DNA of 64,000 nucleotides from Pseudomonas bubulae (GTDB taxonomy: Bacteria > Pseudomonadota > Gammaproteobacteria > Pseudomonadales > Pseudomonadaceae). Shown piece after piece: positions 53,810 to 64,000 of this stretch; the first letter of the stretch is position 1; the number at the start of each line of letters is the position of its first letter. Position numbers and translations under genes: made by a program. Below the pieces are notes generated by a model, which was not told where the DNA came from, did not search any database, and saw only the letters and a program-made list of their open reading frames with translations. Where the stretch lies: NCBI RefSeq assembly GCF_037023725.1, contig NZ_CP146077.1, positions 4,377,001 through 4,441,000 of the forward strand. Reading direction: 5' to 3'.

Positions 53810-54550
53810 ATGGATCTTTCCGGCAAACGTGTGCTGATCACTGCCGCTGCGCAGGGGATTGGCCAGGCCACCGTCCAGGCATACCTCGCCGCCGGTGCCG
53901 AAGTCTTCGCCGCCGATATCAATGCCGGCGCCCTCGACGCCCTTGAGGGCGCGCACAAACATGTTCTGGACGTCACCGATGCTGCTGCCATCGAGCGCCT
54001 GGCCAAACAGCTGGGCCCACTGGATGTGCTGTTCAACTGCGCGGGCGTGGTGCACAGCGGCACTATCCTGGAATGCGAAGAAAAGGACTGGAACTTCGCC
54101 CTGGACCTCAACGTGACAGCCATGTACCGCATGATCCGCGCTTTTTTGCCGGGCATGCTGGGCAGCGGCGGAGGCTCGATCATCAACATGGCCTCGGTCG
54201 CCTCCAGCGTCAAAGGCGTGCCCAACCGTTTTGCCTACTGCGCCAGCAAAGGCGCGGTGATTGGCCTGACCCGTTCTGTAGCGGCTGACTTTGTGAGCCA
54301 GAACATCCGCTGCAACGCCATCTGCCCCGGCACCGTCGACTCCCCTTCCCTGCGCCAGCGTATTCGCGAACAGGCCGAGCGCGAAGGCCGCAGCGTGGAC
54401 GAGGTGTATGCCGCCTTTGCCGCGCGCCAGCCCATGGGCCGCATTGGCACCGCCGAGGAAATCGCCCAGTTGGCGCTGTACCTGGGCTCAAGTGCCAGCG
54501 GCTTTACCACCGGCACGGCACAAATCATTGATGGCGGCTGGAGTAACTAG
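53810..54550 (+). CDS. SDR oxidoreductase, probable 2-keto-3-deoxy-L-fuconate dehydrogenase
   Basis: 246 residues. Rossmann motif VLITAAAQGIGQATVQAY (TAAAQGIG in place of TGxxxGIG), LFNCAGVV, catalytic Ser in NMASVASSV and YCASK with Tyr and Lys; it ends DGGW. The sequence type (DHRS6-like) and place in the cluster match the NAD-dependent oxidation of 2-keto-3-deoxy-L-fuconate to the 2,4-diketo acid. It is the first gene after the paired operators. Confidence 0.85.
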   Translation: MDLSGKRVLITAAAQGIGQATVQAYLAAGAEVFAADINAGALDALEGAHKHVLDVTDAAAIERLAKQLGPLDVLFNCAGVVHSGTILECEEKDWNFALDLNVTAMYRMIRAFLPGMLGSGGGSIINMASVASSVKGVPNRFAYCASKGAVIGLTRSVAADFVSQNIRCNAICPGTVDSPSLRQRIREQAEREGRSVDEVYAAFAARQPMGRIGTAEEIAQLALYLGSSASGFTTGTAQIIDGGWSN

Positions 54551-54566
54551 CCGCAAGCTTTTGACC

Positions 54567-54671
54567 TTGTGGGAGCGGGCTTGCTCGCGATTGGATCGCT
54601 GCGCTGTATCAGGCAAATCGCGCTGATGCCATCGCCAGCAAGCCCGCTCCTGCAGCAAGCCTGCTCCCACT
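54567..54671. repeat. REP doublet plus partial third unit
   Basis: CTTGTGGGAGCGGGCTTGCTCGCGAT, inverted AGCAAGCCCGCTCCTGCAG, then AAGCCTGCTCCCAC. It lies inside the fucose operon, between its first and second genes, so it may modulate mRNA decay. Confidence 0.85.
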
Positions 54672-54703
54672 GGGCCCTGCCCCTCCCCCAAAAAGGATTG
54701 TTT

Positions 54704-55552
54704 ATGAAACTGCTGCGTTACGGTGAAAAAGGCCAGGAGCGTCCCGCCCTGCTCGACAACGACGGCCAACTGCGCGATTTGTCGGCAGTGGTCGCGGATA
54801 TCGCAGGCCAGACCCTGAGCCCCGAAAGCATTGCCCGCCTGCAAGATATCGACCCGTCCACCCTGCCACTGGTTGAGGGCTCCCCCCGTATCGGCGCCTG
54901 CGTCGGCCAGGTCGGAAAATTTATCTGCATCGGCCTGAACTACGCCGACCATGCTGCCGAAACCGGTGCCGCAATCCCCGCCGAACCGGTGGTGTTCAGC
55001 AAATGGACCAGCGCCATCGTCGGCCCCAACGACAACGTCGAAATCCCGCGCAATTCGCGCAAAACCGACTGGGAAGTCGAGCTGGGTGTGGTGATCGGTA
55101 AAGGCGGTCGCTATATCAGCGAAAACCAGGCCATGGAACACGTGGCCGGTTACTGCGTGATCAACGACGTCTCCGAGCGCGAGTTCCAGCTGGAGCTGGG
55201 CGGTACCTGGGACAAAGGCAAAGGCTGCGACACTTTCGGCCCGCTGGGCCCGTGGCTGGTGACCCGCGACGAAATCGCCGATCCGCACCAGCTCGACCTG
55301 TGGCTGGAAGTGGATGGCCACCGCTACCAGAACGGCAACACCCGCACGATGATCTTCCAGATCCCGAAAATCATCAGCTACCTCAGCCAGTTCATGAGCC
55401 TGCAACCGGGGGATGTGATTTCCACCGGCACCCCGCCAGGCGTCGGCCTGGGTATCAAACCCGAGCCTGTCTACCTGCGTGCCGGCCAGACCATGCGCCT
55501 GGGCATCAGCGGGCTGGGCGAACAACAGCAACGCACCGTGAACGCCGACTGA
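54704..55552 (+). CDS. FAH-family hydrolase, probable 2,4-diketo-3-deoxy-L-fuconate hydrolase
   Basis: 282 residues from the ATG at 54704 (AAAGGA upstream); the longer frame runs through a REP element. Fumarylacetoacetase fold: FICIGLNYADHAAETG, metal ligands in WEVELGVVIG and VINDVSEREFQ, IISYLSQFMSLQPGDVISTG and TPPGVGLG. In the fucose pathway this enzyme splits 2,4-diketo-3-deoxy-L-fuconate into pyruvate and lactate. Databases often mislabel it ureidoglycolate lyase. Confidence 0.88.
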   Translation: MKLLRYGEKGQERPALLDNDGQLRDLSAVVADIAGQTLSPESIARLQDIDPSTLPLVEGSPRIGACVGQVGKFICIGLNYADHAAETGAAIPAEPVVFSKWTSAIVGPNDNVEIPRNSRKTDWEVELGVVIGKGGRYISENQAMEHVAGYCVINDVSEREFQLELGGTWDKGKGCDTFGPLGPWLVTRDEIADPHQLDLWLEVDGHRYQNGNTRTMIFQIPKIISYLSQFMSLQPGDVISTGTPPGVGLGIKPEPVYLRAGQTMRLGISGLGEQQQRTVNAD

Positions 55553-55566
55553 CAGGGAGCCATACC

Positions 55567-56844
55567 ATGACCACAATTACTGCCGTACGGGTTGAAGATA
55601 TCCGCTTCCCCACCTCGCAATCCCTCGACGGTTCTGACGCGATGAACCCGGACCCTGACTACTCGGCGGCCTATGTCATCCTCGAAACCGACACCCCCGG
55701 CCTTGAAGGCCATGGCCTGACCTTCACCATCGGCCGCGGCAACGAAATCTGCTGTGCCTCGATCAAGGCCCTGGCCAGCCTGCTGGTGGGTTTGAAGCTG
55801 GAGTGGATCGCCGAAGACATGGGCCGTTTCTGGCACCACGTGACCAGCGACAGCCAGTTGCGCTGGATCGGCCCGGACAAGGGCGCCATCCACCTGGCCA
55901 CCGGTGCGGTGGTCAACGCCGCCTGGGACCTGTGGGCCAAGGCCGAAGGCAAGCCGGTGTGGCGTCTGGTGGCAGACATGAGCCCCGAAGAACTGGTGCG
56001 CTGTATCGACTTTCGTTATATCACCGACTGCATCACCCCGGCAGAAGCTCTGACCCTGCTGCGCGAGCGCGCCAATGGCAAGGCCGAGCGACTGGCCTTG
56101 CTCGAGGCTGAAGGCTACCCCTGCTACACCACCTCCGCCGGCTGGCTGGGCTATGCCGACGACAAACTGCGCAGGCTGTGTCAGGAAGCGGTGGATGCGG
56201 GCTTCTCTCACGTCAAATTGAAAGTCGGCCACGACCTGCAGGACGATATCCGCCGCGTGCGCATCGCCCGGGAAGTACTGGGCCCGGATCGCAAGCTGAT
56301 GATCGACGCCAATCAGGTATGGGAAGTGGACGCGGCCATCGACTGGGTGCGCGAACTGTCATTCGCCAACCCGTGGTTTATCGAAGAGCCAACCAGCCCG
56401 GACGACGTCGAAGGTCATCGAAAAATCCGCCTGGGTGTCAGCCCGGTCAAGGTAGCGACCGGCGAAATGTGCCAGAACCGTATCGTGTTCAAGCAACTGA
56501 TCATGCGTGAAGCCATTGACGTGGTGCAGATCGACGCCTGCCGCCTGGGCGGGGTCAATGAAGTGCTGGCCGTGATGCTGATGGCCGCCAAGTACAACCT
56601 GCCGGTATGTCCGCACGCAGGCGGCGTTGGTCTGTGCGAGTACGTGCAGCACCTGTCGATGATCGACTACCTGTGCATCGCCGGGACTCACGAAGGCCGG
56701 GTGGTGGAATTTGTCGACCATCTGCACGAGCACTTCGAAGACCCCTGCGTGATCCGCAACGCGGCCTATATGCCACCACAGGCTCCGGGCTTCTCGATCC
56801 AGATGAAGGCCGCCTCCCGCGAGCAGTACCGCTACCGGGGCTAA
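55567..56844 (+). CDS. L-fuconate dehydratase (enolase superfamily)
   Basis: 425 residues from the ATG at 55567. Mandelate-racemase-type active site: HVKLKVGHDL (KxK), LMIDANQVW (Asp), FIEEPTSPDD (Glu), ATGEMCQNRIVF (Glu) and CPHAGGVGLCEY (His). The sequence closely follows the family that dehydrates L-fuconate to 2-keto-3-deoxy-L-fuconate. It lies 14 bases after the FAH gene. Confidence 0.92.
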   Translation: MTTITAVRVEDIRFPTSQSLDGSDAMNPDPDYSAAYVILETDTPGLEGHGLTFTIGRGNEICCASIKALASLLVGLKLEWIAEDMGRFWHHVTSDSQLRWIGPDKGAIHLATGAVVNAAWDLWAKAEGKPVWRLVADMSPEELVRCIDFRYITDCITPAEALTLLRERANGKAERLALLEAEGYPCYTTSAGWLGYADDKLRRLCQEAVDAGFSHVKLKVGHDLQDDIRRVRIAREVLGPDRKLMIDANQVWEVDAAIDWVRELSFANPWFIEEPTSPDDVEGHRKIRLGVSPVKVATGEMCQNRIVFKQLIMREAIDVVQIDACRLGGVNEVLAVMLMAAKYNLPVCPHAGGVGLCEYVQHLSMIDYLCIAGTHEGRVVEFVDHLHEHFEDPCVIRNAAYMPPQAPGFSIQMKAASREQYRYRG

Positions 56845-56868
56845 GCAAACGGACGGAGTACAACAATA

Positions 56869-58825
<1,957 letters not shown>

Positions 58826-58827
58826 CC

Positions 58828-58915
58828 CTGTGGGAGCGAGCCTGCTCGCGATGGCATCACCGCGGTGGTCAGGCAAACCGAGCCGCCTGCATCGCGAGCA
58901 GGCTCGCTCCCACAG
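58828..58915. repeat. REP doublet
   Basis: CTGTGGGAGCGAGCCTGCTCGCGATG and inverted CATCGCGAGCAGGCTCGCTCCCACAG, inside the fucose operon between the mutarotase and the transporter. Confidence 0.9.
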
Positions 58916-58973
58916 GGTGTAGATCCACGCAAACCACAACGCCGAACTCACAACAATAAGAAGGAGATGCGTC

Positions 58974-60200
58974 ATGTCACTCAAGCACCCGAACGTCGCA
59001 GCGCCGTCCTTTACCCGGGCGGTCACGTCCTATCGCCGGGCACTGATCCTGGTCACCTGCCTGTTTTTTCTCTGGGGCCTGTCCTATGGCTTGCTCGATG
59101 TGCTCAACAAGCACTTCCAGGAAACCCTGCACGTCAGCAAGGCGCAGTCGGGCCTGCTGCAAAGCGCCTACTTTGGCGCGTATTTTCTGATCGCCCTGCC
59201 CGCCGGTTTGCTGATGGACAGGTACGGCTACAAGGCCGGCATCCTGCTGGGCCTGTGCCTCTACGCCACTGGCGCCCTGCTGTTTATGCCCGCCGCTGCG
59301 GCGCAGAGTTTTCAGTTTTTCCTGTTCGCGCTGTTTGTGATTGCCTGCGGCCTGGGCTGCCTGGAAACCGCCGCCAACCCCTACGCCACGGTGCTGGGTG
59401 AACCCGCCGGTGCCGAGCGCCGCCTGAACCTGGCGCAGTCGTTCAACGGCCTGGGGCAGTTTTTCGGCCCCTTGATTGGCGGCGCACTGTTCTTCAGCGG
59501 TGCCAACAGCACCGACACCACACAATCGCTGCAAATGACCTATCTGGTGATTGCCGCACTGGTGTTGCTGGTGGCCATCCTTATCGCCCGCACTGCGCTG
59601 CCCGACCTGCGCGAGCAGGAAGTGCAAGTTGCGCAGCACGACCACAAAGGCCTGTGGCAACACCGCGAATTCGTCACGGGGGTTATCACCCAGTTCTTTT
59701 ATGTGGGAGCACAAGTTGGCGTGGGGGCGTTTTTTATCAACTACGTCACCGAGCACTGGGCGCAGATGAGCAGCCAGCAAGCCGCGTATCTGCTTTCGGT
59801 GGCCATGCTCAGCTTTATGTTCGGACGCTTTTTCAGCACCTGGCTGATGGGCAGGGTCAATGCCCAGCGCCTGCTGCTGATCTATGCGCTGATCAACGTG
59901 GCGCTGTGTGCGGTGGTGGTGCTGGGGTTTGAAGGTGTATCGGTGGTCGCGCTGGTGGCGACGTTCTTCTTTATGTCGATCATGTTCCCCACCCTGTTTG
60001 CCATGGGCGTGAAAAACCTCGGCCCACATACCAAGCGCGGCAGCTCGTTCATGATCATGGCCATAGTTGGCGGCGCGCTGCTGCCCTATGTGATGGGTCT
60101 GGTGGCCGACCACTCCTCCACGGCCGTGGCCTATCTGTTGCCAATGGGCTGTTTTGTAATCGTCGCTGCCTATGCCCGTGCTGCCCTGAAAAAAATCTGA
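58974..60200 (+). CDS. fucP: L-fucose:H+ symporter, MFS
   Basis: 408 residues, 12 helices. FFLWGLSYGLLDVLNKHFQ in helix 1, GLLMDRYGYKAGILLGL, CLETAANPYATVLG and AQSFNGLGQFFGPLIGG are hallmarks of FucP. It imports L-fucose. GGAG precedes the ATG. Confidence 0.93.
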   Translation: MSLKHPNVAAPSFTRAVTSYRRALILVTCLFFLWGLSYGLLDVLNKHFQETLHVSKAQSGLLQSAYFGAYFLIALPAGLLMDRYGYKAGILLGLCLYATGALLFMPAAAAQSFQFFLFALFVIACGLGCLETAANPYATVLGEPAGAERRLNLAQSFNGLGQFFGPLIGGALFFSGANSTDTTQSLQMTYLVIAALVLLVAILIARTALPDLREQEVQVAQHDHKGLWQHREFVTGVITQFFYVGAQVGVGAFFINYVTEHWAQMSSQQAAYLLSVAMLSFMFGRFFSTWLMGRVNAQRLLLIYALINVALCAVVVLGFEGVSVVALVATFFFMSIMFPTLFAMGVKNLGPHTKRGSSFMIMAIVGGALLPYVMGLVADHSSTAVAYLLPMGCFVIVAAYARAALKKI

Positions 60201-60236
60201 TTGCTGTACTCCACAAAAACAATAACGGAGCACCCC

Positions 60237-61547
60237 ATGACCAACCCCGCACTGCAACAGGCGCTGAGCAAGATCCGCTGGCGCATCCTGCCCTTTGTCG
60301 CCCTGATGTTCGCCATGGCGATCATCGATCGTTCCAATATCGGCTTTGCCAAACACGCCCTGCAGGCGGACACCGGCCTGAGCAACGCGGCATTTGCCCT
60401 GGGTGCGGGGATTTTCTTTATCGGCTATGCCGTGTTCGAAGTACCGAGCAACCTGATGCTGCACAAGATCGGCGCACGCATCTGGCTGAGCCGGATCATG
60501 GTGACCTGGGGCCTGGTCTCAGCGGCGATGATGTTTGCCCACGACGAAACCAGCTTCTATATCCTGCGGTTTCTGCTGGGCGTAGCCGAAGCCGGGCTAT
60601 CGCCGGGGGTGGTGTTGTACCTGACCTACTGGTTCCCGCAGAACCAGCGTGGCTCGGCCTATGGCATTTACTATTTTGGCGTGCCGGTGTCGTTGATGGT
60701 GGGCGGCCCGGTATCGGGCTGGTTGCTGGAAAGCGCGCAGTTCGGCCTTACCGGCTGGCAATGGATGTTTGTCACCGAAGGCCTGGCGGCCTCGATCATC
60801 GGCGTATTCGCGTTCTTCTACCTGACCGACAAACCCCGGGATGCCAAGTGGCTGAACACCGAAGAAAAGGCCGCGATCGAACACGAGCTGGAAAAAGAGC
60901 AACTGCAAAAAGCCAACAAAGGCCCGTCGTCGTGGCGTGCAGCAATGTTCAACCCGGTGGTGCTGTACTTCACCCTGATCTACTTCACCATTCAGGTCAG
61001 CGTGTATGGCGTGCTGTTCTACCTGCCAACGCGGATCGCCGAGTTGCTGGGTACCGGCATTGGCCTTAAGGTCGGCGCCCTGACCTCCATTCCGTGGATT
61101 GCCACCGTATGCATGCTGTACCTGGTGACACGCCATGCTGACCGCAAGGGCCAACAAACCCGCTATGCCGCATTGATGCTGGCAATGGCCGCAGTGGGCA
61201 TGATCGGCTCGACCTTGAGTGGCAACCTGGTGCTGGTGATTATGGCGTTCTGCGTGGCTGCCGCCGGTTTTATCACCGTGCAACCGTTGTTCTGGACACT
61301 GCCTACCCGCTTTCTGGGTGGTGCAGCGGCGGCCAGCGGGATTGCCGTGATCGGTGCCCTGGGCAACCTGGGCGGTTTTCTTGCACCCACGGTCAAAACC
61401 TGGGCCGAGGGCTACTTCAACAACCCGCACGCGGGCATGTACTTTCTGGCCGGCACGGCGCTGCTGGGCGCATTGATGCTGATTCGCTCAGCGAGGGCGA
61501 GCGGCAATCCGGGCAAACTCCCGGCCCCGGCAGCCACACCACACTGA
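60237..61547 (+). CDS. MFS transporter, ACS (anion:cation symporter) family
   Basis: 436 residues from the ATG at 60237 (CGGAG upstream). Helix 1 text FVALMFAMAIIDRSNIGFAK and ILRFLLGVAEAGLSPGVVLYLTYW are typical of the ACS family, which takes up organic or sugar acids. In this operon it may import L-fuconate or a related acid in parallel to FucP. It is the last gene of the fucose operon. Confidence 0.88.
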   Translation: MTNPALQQALSKIRWRILPFVALMFAMAIIDRSNIGFAKHALQADTGLSNAAFALGAGIFFIGYAVFEVPSNLMLHKIGARIWLSRIMVTWGLVSAAMMFAHDETSFYILRFLLGVAEAGLSPGVVLYLTYWFPQNQRGSAYGIYYFGVPVSLMVGGPVSGWLLESAQFGLTGWQWMFVTEGLAASIIGVFAFFYLTDKPRDAKWLNTEEKAAIEHELEKEQLQKANKGPSSWRAAMFNPVVLYFTLIYFTIQVSVYGVLFYLPTRIAELLGTGIGLKVGALTSIPWIATVCMLYLVTRHADRKGQQTRYAALMLAMAAVGMIGSTLSGNLVLVIMAFCVAAAGFITVQPLFWTLPTRFLGGAAAASGIAVIGALGNLGGFLAPTVKTWAEGYFNNPHAGMYFLAGTALLGALMLIRSARASGNPGKLPAPAATPH

Positions 61548-61631
61548 GGGGCACTGCGGGTATTAACACGGGTCACATGTGAGCTACATTGGGTAACAAA
61601 CAACAGCCCGTAAACTCACAAAGGGTGACCC

Positions 61632-61883
61632 GTGAATACCAATCAAAAACTGCGCACCTTCGACCTGATCCGTGAAGCGGTACTGCCCGAGTACCGCGAC
61701 CGCGTAAACGAATACCTGAGCCTCTACGAAGAGACGCTGCACAGCGCAAACACTCCGACTGCCGACATCCAGGCCAGTGCCCAACAGCTGCGCGGCTACC
61801 TGCGCGGCCTCAACACCACCCGGGTGCTGGGCATGGCTGACTGGGAAGAACTGGACCGGCGCATTACCGAGTCGTGGTTGTAA
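61632..61883 (+). CDS. small conserved protein of unknown function
   Basis: 83 residues from a GTG at 61632 with AAGGGTGA upstream. Helical and charged, with no signal or membrane segment: RTFDLIREAVLPEYRDRVNE, LYEETLHSAN, ADWEELDRRITES. Codon use is Pseudomonas-like. Function unknown. It is convergent to the RAYT gene. Confidence 0.7.
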   Translation: MNTNQKLRTFDLIREAVLPEYRDRVNEYLSLYEETLHSANTPTADIQASAQQLRGYLRGLNTTRVLGMADWEELDRRITESWL

Positions 61884-61909
61884 CGGTAAACACCTATCCC
61901 CCTGTGGGA

Positions 61910-62368
61910 TCAAACCCAGATTGCGTACCACAAGGGGTAGTCCCCCACCCGCTGGACCAGCCCGGCGCGCAGCGGGTTGGCAATCACATAACGGGCCATC
62001 TGCTTGATATCTTCATCACGCCGCAAGGCATGGTCGTGGTAGCCCTGCTGCCAACGGCGGCCTGTTTGCCCAGTGGACTGGTTGATCGCGCGGGCGCTCA
62101 ACGATTTTGTGCGACACATCAACTCATCCAGCGAGCCTTTATCAAGGCTGATCAGCCAATGAAAGTGATCCGGCATCACCACCCATGCCAGCGAAGTGGC
62201 CAGCCCCTGCTCTTGTGCCCGCTTGAACTGTTCGACCACCCGTCGGCCTACACGCCAGTTCAGGAAAATCGGTTGGCGTTCAAGCGTATTGGCGGTCAGA
62301 AGATAAATGCGATTTTGCTCGCTGTAACGACCACGGCGCAGGCGGTGGGAGGCAGAAAAAGAAGGCAT
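61910..62368 (-). mobile_element. REP-associated tyrosine transposase (RAYT)
   Basis: 152 residues, Y1_Tnp (IS200-like) fold. AWVVMPDHFHWLISL is the HUH metal motif, and RYVIANPLRAGLVQ with MARYVIANP contains the catalytic Tyr of RAYTs. RAYTs are domesticated single-strand transposases thought to spread REP sequences. It sits directly beside a tandem array of REP doublets, the usual arrangement, and the genome region contains many copies. The gene looks intact. Confidence 0.92.
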
Positions 62369-62479
62369 GGCCTGACTCTATGAGTTGATGAATTTCAAAG
62401 GCTAGTCAGTAGCGGGCCAGCCACAACGGGCATCGTTTGACGGGATATGTCGTGGGACTTTTTTGTGATCACCGCAAAC

Positions 62480-62829
62480 CTGTGGGAGCTGGATTGCCTG
62501 CGATGCACACAACGCGGTCTGGCTGGAGCACTCCGGGGATGCCATCGCGAGCAAGCCCGCTCCCACAGAGGTACGCGGCTGACCCCGGATCTTGTGAGCA
62601 CCGCAAAAACTGTGGGAGCTGGCTTGCCTGCGATGCAAACAACGCGGTCTGGCTGGCGCACCCCGGGGATGCCATCGCGAGCAAGCCCGCTCCCACAGAG
62701 GTACGCGGCTGACCCCGGATCTTGTGAGCACCGCAAAAACTGTGGGAGCTGGATTGCCTGCGATGCACACAACGCGGTCTGGCTGGCGCACCCCGGGGAT
62801 GCCATCGCGAGCAAGCCCGCGCCCACAAG
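62480..62829. repeat. three-copy tandem REP array, 130-bp period
   Basis: The same REP doublet (TGTGGGAGCTGG...GAGCAAGCCCGC) starts at 62481, 62611 and 62741. Intervening bases GAGGTACGCGGCTGACCCCG are also repeated. Only a few bases differ between copies (for example GGATTGCC/GGCTTGCC). It lies just downstream of the MFS gene and beside the RAYT gene. Confidence 0.92.
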
Positions 62830-62836
62830 GGCTCAG

Positions 62837-64000
62837 TCAGGCGGGAGCAAGGGTGGCCAAGGGCGCTTCCGGTGCCTGCGGCTCCTTGAGCAACGCAAAG
62901 TAGGCAAAGGCCGAACACGCCGCCACCACCGCACTGATCACAAATGCCGAGGAAAACGAACCGCTCTGCTGCACGCTGAATCCAGTCAGGATCGGCGCTA
63001 TGGAACCTGCCAGGTAACCGCCAAAGTTCTGGATCGAGCCAAACGAAGCCACACGCTCCGACGGCACAATGGTGTTGACGATCATCCACGCCGTGGCACT
63101 GGAGATGTTGATAAAGAACATGGTCAGGCACAGCAGGATCACGCACGCCACCACGTTGGTGGTAAAGGCCACAATCAGGGTAAACAGCGCCCCGCCCAGC
63201 AGCCCCAGAATCACCATCAGCTTGCGGCTGGCCAATACCCGCATGCCTCGCGCCACCAGTCGATCACAGCATTTACCGGCCACAATGGTGCCCAACGCGC
63301 CAAACAAATAAGCCAGCGATACCACCCAGGCCGTGCGATACAGATCCAGACCGTGCTCACGCTCAAAATAACCGGGCAACCAGGTGAGATTGAGCCAGAT
63401 CATGTAAATCACACCCATAAACCCGAGGAACGCCCCCCAGGTGTTGCGATCCCTGAACAACGAGGTCCAGCGCACTTTCGCCGCCTTGACCTGTTGCACC
63501 GGCACCGGTTCCGCACGACCTGTCTCGGCCATGTATTGCGCCTTGCTCTTGTAGAACTTGAACCAGCACAGTGCCAATACCAGTCCCATGACGCCGGTAA
63601 GGATAAACATCCCGCGCCAGCCCAGATGCACCATGAACACGGTCAGCAACGGCGGCGCCAGGCACGGGCCGATACAGGTCGAAGACCACACCCAGCCGGT
63701 CGCCGTGCCGCGCTCCTGGGTATCGAACCACTCTGACAATGCCTTGGCCGCCGAAGGAAACACCGGTGCCTCACCTATCCCCAGCAACACCCGCAAGCCA
63801 ACCAGATGGCCATAGCTGCTGAACAGGCCGAAGGCCGCCTGCGCAACCGACCACACCACCAGCGATCCACCCAGTGCCAGCTTGCTGCCCAACTTGTCGA
63901 TCAAGGCACCAAGAGGCAGTTGTGAAAAGGCGTAGGCAATGGAGAACGCCGAGAGCATCACCCCCATTTGCATCGGGCTGATGGCCAGGTCTTTCTGGAT
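62837..64000 (-). CDS. MFS transporter, ACS family, 5' end beyond window
   Basis: 388 codons visible, continuing past the right edge (…KDLAISPMQMGVMLSAF). LPLGALIDKLGSKLALGG, GLRVLLGIGEAPVFPSAAKA and WVWSSTCIGPCLAPPLL are typical of the glucarate/galactonate branch of the ACS family. It probably imports a sugar acid. The N-terminal roughly 40 residues and the neighbours are not visible. Confidence 0.85.
   Translation of the reverse strand: MQKDLAISPMQMGVMLSAFSIAYAFSQLPLGALIDKLGSKLALGGSLVVWSVAQAAFGLFSSYGHLVGLRVLLGIGEAPVFPSAAKALSEWFDTQERGTATGWVWSSTCIGPCLAPPLLTVFMVHLGWRGMFILTGVMGLVLALCWFKFYKSKAQYMAETGRAEPVPVQQVKAAKVRWTSLFRDRNTWGAFLGFMGVIYMIWLNLTWLPGYFEREHGLDLYRTAWVVSLAYLFGALGTIVAGKCCDRLVARGMRVLASRKLMVILGLLGGALFTLIVAFTTNVVACVILLCLTMFFINISSATAWMIVNTIVPSERVASFGSIQNFGGYLAGSIAPILTGFSVQQSGSFSSAFVISAVVAACSAFAYFALLKEPQAPEAPLATLAPA

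Noticed and set aside
54569..54703. 45-codon N-terminal extension of the FAH hydrolase
   Set aside because: The extension is a translated REP element; the ATG at 54704 has a good ribosome site and the normal family start.
62480..62829. CRISPR array
   Set aside because: The 130-bp units are REP doublets; the spacing sequence is itself repeated rather than unique, and no cas gene is present.
62447..63736. 429-residue plus-strand frame
   Set aside because: It begins in the tandem REP array and then runs antisense to the MFS gene; the repeated peptide comes from REP copies.

Overview
The window is about 64 kb of a Pseudomonas chromosome, most likely of the P. fluorescens lineage. The reasons are the roughly 60% GC housekeeping genes with strong Pseudomonas codon bias, the gene order pykA / ferredoxin reductase / class I fumarase, the flgBCDE-cheR-cheV // flgA-flgM-flgN-flgZ arrangement, and at least eleven loci of the Pseudomonas REP sequence (GTGGGAGCGGGCTTGCTCGCGAT type) together with a RAYT transposase. 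Species cannot be fixed from the sequence alone.

Layout. 0-9 kb: a PilZ fragment, a small TPR-like lipoprotein, pykA, a ferredoxin reductase, class I fumarase, an iron alcohol dehydrogenase, a DUF4917 (SIR2-like) gene and a YegP protein. 8.5-12.7 kb: an iron or heme cell-surface signalling unit (FecI-type sigma, FecR-type anti-sigma, TonB receptor with signalling domain) behind a Fur-like operator. 12.8-15 kb: RHH regulator, DJ-1/PfpI protein, methyltransferase. 15.3-17.6 kb: an AT-rich foreign-looking block (glycine-rich protein, 2OG-Fe(II) oxygenase, membrane protein, orphan LuxR HTH). 17.8-20 kb: two TPM-domain proteins and LemA. 20.2-26.1 kb: bglX and nrdA, the latter behind a long leader with DnaA boxes and a candidate pair of NrdR boxes.

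The accessory core of the window is 26.1-35 kb. Directly after nrdA lies a 5.6-kb AT-rich island whose far end repeats the last codons, stop and terminator of nrdA (about 118 bp, about 96% identical). The island carries a LuxR-type regulator, a YfiH/laccase-domain protein, and an operon of alpha/beta hydrolase, methyltransferase, an arginyl/leucyl-tRNA-transferase-like GNAT protein and an MFS exporter. This is a plausible undescribed small-molecule pathway. Next to it are two divergent genes of unknown function. One has a textbook hrp box (GGAACC-N16-CCACNNA) in front of it and a cupin-like HxH...H core, so it is a candidate type III effector. nrdB is not found in the 38 kb downstream of nrdA.

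35.4-39.1 kb: a cytosine uptake and deamination operon (codB-like permease, PucR-type regulator, codA-like deaminase) with overlapping stops and starts. 39.3-47.2 kb: flagellar hook and chemotaxis genes with a sigma54 promoter before flgB and a FliA promoter before flgM. 47.3-52.7 kb: MFS transporter, glutamine-synthetase-like ligase, histidine acid phosphatase, receiver-EAL protein. 52.8-61.5 kb: a complete non-phosphorylative L-fucose pathway with its FCD-type regulator, two identical palindromic operators in the divergent promoter region, and two transporters. 61.6-64 kb: a small conserved protein, the RAYT gene, a three-copy 130-bp tandem REP array, and an MFS gene that runs off the right edge.
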